Shown here one piece after another: positions 7,310 through 10,884 of a stretch of DNA of 10,884 bases. Origin of the DNA: Clostridiales bacterium (lineage in GTDB: Bacteria > Bacillota > Clostridia > Lachnospirales > Lachnospiraceae); contig JAATEU010000614.1 in NCBI GenBank assembly GCA_015655565.1, positions 1 through 10,884 of the forward strand, written 5' to 3'. The position numbers and the translations under genes are program-made. Positions within the stretch are counted from its first letter, which is position 1. Each line of letters opens with the position of its first letter. The notes under the pieces were generated by a model. It was not told the origin of the DNA. It was given only the letters and a program-made list of their open reading frames with translations, and ran no database searches.

Positions 7310-7395
7310 GGAACCTGCCAAAAACTTGTTTTACACACCTGCATGAAATCAGCTTTATCATAAGTGTTTGTTAACAGAGTTTTGGATCAGGTTCC
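7310..7395 (-). terminator. Long imperfect hairpin after the wall hydrolase gene, probable terminator
   Basis: Outer arms 7310-7317 and 7388-7395 are perfect 8-bp complements. After a 2-nt bulge, 7318-7326 pairs with 7378-7385 with one extra base, and 7327-7330 pairs with 7373-7376, giving about 20 bp of pairing in an 86-nt structure. On the minus strand it is followed directly by UUUU (7306-7309). It begins 20 nt after the glucosaminidase stop, so it probably ends that transcript. It is far longer than a normal terminator, and a decayed mobile hairpin element is an alternative. Confidence 0.5.
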
Positions 7396-7414
7396 AATAT
7401 ATTACATTCCAGGT

Positions 7415-9724
7415 TTACCGGGCAATACTCTCTCTTACTACATTAATCAGATATTCCCTAATATCACCCTTCTCTGCGGTGACAGTAATAATAACCTCAT
7501 TATTTCCTTCCTTAAGAGAAATTTTTCCTGTTCCTGACACGCCGGCCTTCTTGCTGACTGCGGTGGCAGAAACATTAATAGTCTTAGCATTTTCATTAAC
7601 AATTAAAGAATAGGTTTGATCTTTTTTTAAATCAAAGGTTGGTGTCAGGCTATAACCATCCACTTTTAAAGTTTTCAGCCAATTATTCGGATTATATGCC
7701 GTTTCCGGTACCGGCGAAGCAGCACCTGGCATGTTATCGTAAACCGGTATGGCAAATGCGATAGGAATATCTGTCATTCCACTATATGCAGCAAAGGTTT
7801 TTTTTGCTTCTGCATTGGGCGCTTCTATATTTGCCATATATTGATGGGAGTAGGTGGAAGTCGGGGTTACATTAAATTTCTGCAGGTATGTGGTATCCTG
7901 ACCCCTGTTTATATAATTGCTTCCAATTATATAGGCACCTCCTACAATGGAAGCATAAGGGTTGTCCCAGGGAATTAAGTATAATCCATTTAAGGACTGG
8001 TTCGTTGTTCCGTTCTTCGCATATTTTAAACCATTTGCTACTGCACCTCCGGCAACCGTACTATTATATGCACCTATATTGTAGAAGTTATATAACCCTT
8101 CCAGACCGGATACCAGACCGGTAACACTGGAACTTAGGGAAGTGGTTCCTGTAACAACCTCCTGCTTCGACCTGCTGGCCAGATGGTAGGGACTGACACC
8201 GGAATATTCCGCCGCCTTAATAAAGGTTTCAGAATAAGTGTATTCCACATCCTTCCCGGAATCATCCTGACAGGTATAAGTAGTGTTGTGTAATGGGGTA
8301 TTGTAAAGAATTCCTTCAACACCGGTTACATTCTGGTATTCGCTTTTGTAAATAAGGAGTTCAAACTGGAAAATTCCTTTATCATTTAAAAAGTTCCTTG
8401 GATCCATATAATATTCAAGAGCTTCTTTTGATGGGGTTACCCAGGTGGAACCATCAAAGGGGATAAAACTGTCTGTGGACCAATTATAAGCCCCTGTTTC
8501 CAATGATTTCCATTCAACACCTTTCCCATTGGATATTAAGTTAATACCAAGTGCACTTTCTTTCTGTATGACCGTATCCCAATCCAGTCCCGTCTGATAT
8601 GCTTCGAACACCCAGGTCGGATACAGCTGATGTAATTCCCGTAAATAAGGTTTATAGCTGTCAGGGAAGCCTTCCTCGTCCAATTTCAGTTCAAACTCTT
8701 CATCCGACAGGGCACCGGAGGAGGTGGGGACAGGAGTAATACTGGCTGACGGACTGATTACCGGAGTAGGTGTCGGGGTAGCTGTTGCTTTTGGCGTGGG
8801 TGTAGGACTTGCGGTTGGTTTTGGAGTTACGGTTGGTGTGGGAGTTACTGAAGCTGTTGATTTGATTAATATCTGACTGGCTAAGATATATCCGCTGTAT
8901 TTTACACTGCTTACCGTAAAGGAAACCTTAAACCATTTTTTACCTTTCGAATCCGTTACTTCCTTCGTTATTGTTACCGCTTTCTTATTACTTAGGGATA
9001 TGGTGCTTCCTTTGGCATTGGTCAGATATTTATAACTGTCTCCCCCACCGGTCCTTAACTTAACTTTTGTTTTACTGTTAACGCTGGCTTTCACACTTGA
9101 GGATAGAGTTAATTTAACATAATTACTTAGTACATAACCGGTTTTTGTTGTATTGTTTGCCTTAAATGATATCCGGTACCACTTTTCCGTTCCTGATATC
9201 ACTTCATTTAATACGGTTACCTTCTGATTCTTCACGATTGAGGCAAGTTTCGTACTTGCAGTAGTTGGCTTTTTACGTACATTTAAATTGGTTGCGGTAA
9301 TACTGCCCGCTACTTTAAAATCAGCAGTTTTTATATTAACCTGAGACGGCGCAACCGTAGGGGTGGGAACAGCCGTGGGCTTTGGAGTAGGCGTCGTGGC
9401 CGCACTGCTTGATACTTTAACATAGTCATCCATGACATAGCCTTCCGCTTTTTTCCCGCTAAAGGTAAAGGATATTTTATACCATCCGCTTTTTTCACTT
9501 ATAATTGATATTTTGTCACCTTTTTTAAGATAAGCATTACTGCCGTTCACCTGAACCTTATCGTAACTTGTCCCAGGTCCTGAACGTACATTTAAGCTTG
9601 TTGCAGTGATAGTACCAGTTGTTGCGGCAACGGCCTTCCATGATTTCAATATAATTCCCTGAAAGCATATAAATGCCAGGCATAGTATTATGACAATCCA
9701 TTTATGTAAGGTACATTTTTTCAT
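7415..9724 (-). CDS. Secreted SH3-domain cell-wall hydrolase (beta-N-acetylglucosaminidase family)
   Basis: This 769-residue protein probably cuts peptidoglycan glycan strands outside the cell. The start ATG (9722-9724) has AGGAGG at 9734-9739 and gives a clean signal peptide (MKKCTLHKW, hydrophobic 9-27, cleavage near AVAA 31-34). Three bacterial SH3-like repeats follow at about 36-104, 139-205 and 212-288; the first two carry the canonical LNVR motif (44-47, 147-150), while the third has VKLRTGGG. Pro/Thr linkers lie at 110-125 and 292-334. The glucosaminidase domain spans about 345-665, with SRSKQE (517-522) holding the probable catalytic Glu522, and YNFYNIGAYN (545-554) and IPWDNPYASIVGGAYIIG (584-601) typical of LytD/LytB-like enzymes. 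A cadherin-like beta-sandwich (about 682-765) ends the protein. There is no transmembrane or sortase anchor, so SH3 repeats likely bind the wall. The exact bond cut is inferred. Confidence 0.93.
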   Translation of the reverse strand: MKKCTLHKWIVIILCLAFICFQGIILKSWKAVAATTGTITATSLNVRSGPGTSYDKVQVNGSNAYLKKGDKISIISEKSGWYKISFTFSGKKAEGYVMDDYVKVSSSAATTPTPKPTAVPTPTVAPSQVNIKTADFKVAGSITATNLNVRKKPTTASTKLASIVKNQKVTVLNEVISGTEKWYRISFKANNTTKTGYVLSNYVKLTLSSSVKASVNSKTKVKLRTGGGDSYKYLTNAKGSTISLSNKKAVTITKEVTDSKGKKWFKVSFTVSSVKYSGYILASQILIKSTASVTPTPTVTPKPTASPTPTPKATATPTPTPVISPSASITPVPTSSGALSDEEFELKLDEEGFPDSYKPYLRELHQLYPTWVFEAYQTGLDWDTVIQKESALGINLISNGKGVEWKSLETGAYNWSTDSFIPFDGSTWVTPSKEALEYYMDPRNFLNDKGIFQFELLIYKSEYQNVTGVEGILYNTPLHNTTYTCQDDSGKDVEYTYSETFIKAAEYSGVSPYHLASRSKQEVVTGTTSLSSSVTGLVSGLEGLYNFYNIGAYNSTVAGGAVANGLKYAKNGTTNQSLNGLYLIPWDNPYASIVGGAYIIGSNYINRGQDTTYLQKFNVTPTSTYSHQYMANIEAPNAEAKKTFAAYSGMTDIPIAFAIPVYDNMPGAASPVPETAYNPNNWLKTLKVDGYSLTPTFDLKKDQTYSLIVNENAKTINVSATAVSKKAGVSGTGKISLKEGNNEVIITVTAEKGDIREYLINVVRESIAR
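8723..8851 (-). repeat. Pro/Thr low-complexity linker coding repeat
   Basis: This stretch encodes residues 292-334 of the wall hydrolase, dominated by TP, PTPT and ATPT units. It separates the SH3 repeats from the catalytic domain and is a likely site for length variation by slippage. A shorter similar linker is encoded at 9350-9397. Confidence 0.8.
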
Positions 9725-9879
9725 TCCCTGTTTCCTCCTAAAGTGCATACGTAAACCAGATTTAACCAACGACCCCTGTACAGGCAGACATCTTATGTTA
9801 ATCAGCATGTTATATAATACCCTGCATTTATCACACTGAATTACATGGCATTTCCATGGAATATGAAATTATTTGCATT

Positions 9880-9899
9880 ATTGCATAATATTACATAAT
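9880..9899. repeat. Tandem 10-bp AT-rich repeat upstream of the wall hydrolase gene
   Basis: ATTGCATAAT (9880-9889) is followed directly by ATTACATAAT (9890-9899), nine of ten bases the same, one helical turn apart; a related ATTTGCATT precedes it at 9871-9879. Further upstream TGACAT (9916-9921) and ATGTCA (9933-9938) form a 6-bp inverted repeat with an 11-nt gap. These could be regulator sites or just AT-rich decay. Confidence 0.4.
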
Positions 9900-9951
9900 A
9901 CATATGGCACTTTTGTGACATTTTCATAATATATGTCATTTTATCCGGAAA

Positions 9952-10074
9952 TATCGTCCAGCCATTGAGCCATGACAGCCAGATACCGGCAAAACCAAAG
10001 TAAACAGACAAAATGCAGCATAAAACCCGGAGTATCAGGTCCGTAAAACCAGCAATCAGAAAATAAAGAGGTGT
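9952..10074 (-). pseudogene. Relic of a MATE-family efflux transporter (C-terminal half)
   Basis: A minus-strand frame open from 10131 down to a TAA at 9841-9843 has no usable start. Its middle reads TPLYFLIAGFTDLILRV, then CCILSVYFGFAGIWLSWLNG and WTI. This resembles the penultimate membrane segments of MATE multidrug/Na+ antiporters (pattern TPxxxxxxGFTELxxRV ... FGFTGIWxSxPxGWTI). The match is recalled by pattern, not by search. Upstream residues look less like the family, and downstream of WTI the frame runs into low-complexity sequence with no membrane character. An intact MATE protein has about 450 residues, so this is a fragment truncated at both ends. It shows that a gene once lay between purD and the wall hydrolase gene. 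Confidence 0.5.
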
Positions 10075-10162
10075 CCCGGAATCCTCCAGTGAGGTGAAGA
10101 TAACTGTTTTCCTCTTAAAATTTTCTTTTGGTTATACTTAACACCGGGACAAACGCAGAAAA

Positions 10163-10204
10163 GAAGATTCTGTAAAAGTTCACGGGAATTTTTACAGAAT
10201 CTTC
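10163..10204 (-). terminator. Strong intrinsic terminator, probably ending the purD transcript
   Basis: A perfect 15-bp stem (10163-10177 with 10190-10204) with a 12-nt loop is followed on the minus strand by UUUUCUG. It lies about 200 nt after the purD stop. The plus strand also has a T-rich tail (CTTTGTTT), so it could work in both directions, though no plus-strand gene enters it. Confidence 0.75.
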
Positions 10205-10214
10205 CTTTGTTTGC

Positions 10215-10234
10215 CCTGCACTTACCTGCACTTA
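10215..10234. repeat. Perfect 2 x 10-bp tandem repeat
   Basis: CCTGCACTTA occurs twice in direct succession, and its octamer TGCACTTA appears inverted at 10299-10306. The repeat lies between purD and its terminator. Function unknown; it may be simple slippage. Confidence 0.5.
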
Positions 10235-10269
10235 AAGCGTGCCATATAGTTTCAGGGGGTTCCCGGCAT

Positions 10270-10389
10270 TCATGGCTGGTAACGCTCTTTTACGGTTATA
10301 AGTGCACGGCTTGCAGTAAAATTATCATCATCAATCAGCTTGCGGCATAACACTACCCCAATATTAATAAAAGCAGAAAGCGGTACAAT
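10270..10389 (-). other. Doubtful 39-codon reading frame directly after purD
   Basis: The purD stop TAA runs straight into AGGAGG, which is an ideal Shine-Dalgarno for a downstream start, but the codons at the right distance are ATT (10387-10389, 39 codons to a TGA at 10270-10272) or an out-of-frame TTG giving only 11 residues. The ATT frame is also the purD frame, so it equals a readthrough extension. The product (begins IVPLSAFINIG, ends TVKERYQP) is not one I recognise. It may be the head of a lost gene that followed purD in the purine operon, or chance. Confidence 0.25.
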
Positions 10390-10401
10390 GGCAACCCTCC
10401 T

Positions 10402-10884
10402 TTATGCTTCATCAATGGCCTTACCGATATCGTTTCTCATATATTTATTCTCAAAAGCAATCCATTCTGCTGCGGAGTATGCATGTTTCCTGGCTTCTTT
10501 TAAATCCTTACCGGTTGCTGTAATTCCCAGGACACGTCCGCCATTGGTAACAATATCTTCTTCCGTTCTTTTGGTGCCGGCATGGAAGGCATAATACCCT
10601 TCCCTTTTGTTAAACTTATCAAAACCTTTTATGATAAAACCTTTTTCATAATGTTCGGGATAACCTGCTGAAGCCAATATTACACAGACCGCAGCATTAT
10701 CTTCAAATTCCAGTTTAATATCTTTTAGTTTGCCGTCAATACAGGCTTCAAATACTTCAACAATATCATTTTTCATGCGGGGAAGTACAACCTGGGCCTC
10801 CGGATCACCAAATCTGGCATTATACTCCAAAACCCTGGGGCCTTTTTTTGTCAGCATTAAACCAAAGAATAAGATCCCGGTAAA
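10402..10884 (-). CDS. purD: Phosphoribosylamine-glycine ligase PurD, C-terminal part (runs off right edge)
   Basis: PurD (GAR synthetase) joins glycine to 5-phosphoribosylamine using ATP, the second step of purine synthesis. The 160 visible residues are the end of a protein usually about 420 long; the frame is open to the window edge, so the internal ATG at 10855-10857 is not the start. The first residues (FTGILFFGLML) and the ATP-grasp metal-binding segment LEYNARFGDPEAQVVLPR are diagnostic, with the Asn and Glu being ligand residues in the family. The C-terminal rudiment-hybrid part follows (VCVILASAGYP, GGRVLGITATG, AYSAAEWI), ending in RNDIGKAIDEA. The stop overlaps an AGGAGG, suggesting a former next gene in a pur operon. 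The terminator at 10163-10204 is its likely end. Confidence 0.97.
   Translation of the reverse strand, partial: FTGILFFGLMLTKKGPRVLEYNARFGDPEAQVVLPRMKNDIVEVFEACIDGKLKDIKLEFEDNAAVCVILASAGYPEHYEKGFIIKGFDKFNKREGYYAFHAGTKRTEEDIVTNGGRVLGITATGKDLKEARKHAYSAAEWIAFENKYMRNDIGKAIDEA

Larger units (their letters stand above)
9725..10401. other. 677-bp region without an intact gene between purD and the wall hydrolase gene
   Basis: Reading from purD it contains a 39-codon frame with a Shine-Dalgarno but no canonical start, a 2 x 10-bp tandem repeat (10215-10234), a strong terminator hairpin (10163-10204), an 8-bp inverted repeat (10072-10079 with 10144-10151), a transporter relic (about 9952-10074), and an AT-rich zone with small repeats (9844-9938). 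A -10-like TATTAT/TATATAA stretch lies at about 9810-9818 but I see no convincing -35, so the wall hydrolase promoter is not placed. A 10-bp palindrome CCTGTACAGG at 9775-9784 lies in the probable leader. Confidence 0.6.

Noticed and set aside
7238..7414. Riboswitch (for example cyclic-di-GMP type) in the leader of the cohesin gene
   Set aside because: There is a long hairpin, but none of the conserved core sequences I know for GEMM-I, GEMM-II or other common riboswitches.
8723..8851. Repeat tract as a CRISPR or tandem-repeat element
   Set aside because: It is simply codons for a Pro/Thr linker within the wall hydrolase; there are no spacers or conserved repeat units.
10340..10594. Plus-strand 84-codon frame over the end of purD
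   Set aside because: Most of it is antisense to a strongly recognisable PurD segment and it has no ribosome binding site.

Overview
This window looks like the chromosome of a low-to-moderate GC Firmicute of class Clostridia, most probably a Lachnospiraceae-type anaerobe. That is inferred from the AT-rich codon use, strong AGGAGG ribosome binding sites, the Bacillus/Clostridium gene order mcsA-mcsB-clpC-radA, and large secreted proteins with Pro/Thr linkers and cadherin-like beta-sandwich domains. Every convincing gene lies on the minus strand, so transcription runs from high to low coordinates.

From the right edge: the C-terminal part of purD (10402-10884, running off the window) is followed by about 680 bp without an intact gene. 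That gap holds a short reading frame just after the purD stop, a strong 15-bp terminator hairpin (10163-10204), a decayed piece of a MATE-type transporter (about 9952-10074), and an AT-rich stretch with small repeats that probably holds the promoter of the next gene. Next come two envelope genes. One is a secreted wall hydrolase (three SH3-like repeats, a glucosaminidase domain, a cadherin-like domain; 7415-9724). The other is a membrane-anchored cohesin-domain protein (5957-7237). They are separated by a long imperfect hairpin.

The centre of the window is a protein quality-control operon behind a strong sigma-A promoter (5875-5902). It encodes a short GntR-family repressor, then McsA, McsB and ClpC. 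McsB phosphorylates arginines on proteins, McsA is its zinc-binding activator, and ClpC unfolds marked proteins for ClpP. The first gene sits where CtsR is found in Bacillus, but it is a YtrA-like GntR protein. I see no CtsR heptad operator. Instead, a perfect 7-7-7 inverted repeat overlaps the -10 box, suggesting that control of this stress operon has been rewired. The mcsB-clpC gap is 142 nt and carries two perfect hairpins.

Downstream of clpC lie a small beta-rich protein of unknown function (686-1102), with its own possible promoter and a hairpin after it, and then the N-terminal 198 codons of radA, a DNA-repair/recombination ATPase (1-596, running off the left edge). I found no tRNA, rRNA, CRISPR array, insertion sequence or recognisable riboswitch. 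The most interesting points are the regulator swap, its putative operator, the cohesin/cadherin envelope pair, the uncharacterised clpC-radA spacer gene and the transporter relic.
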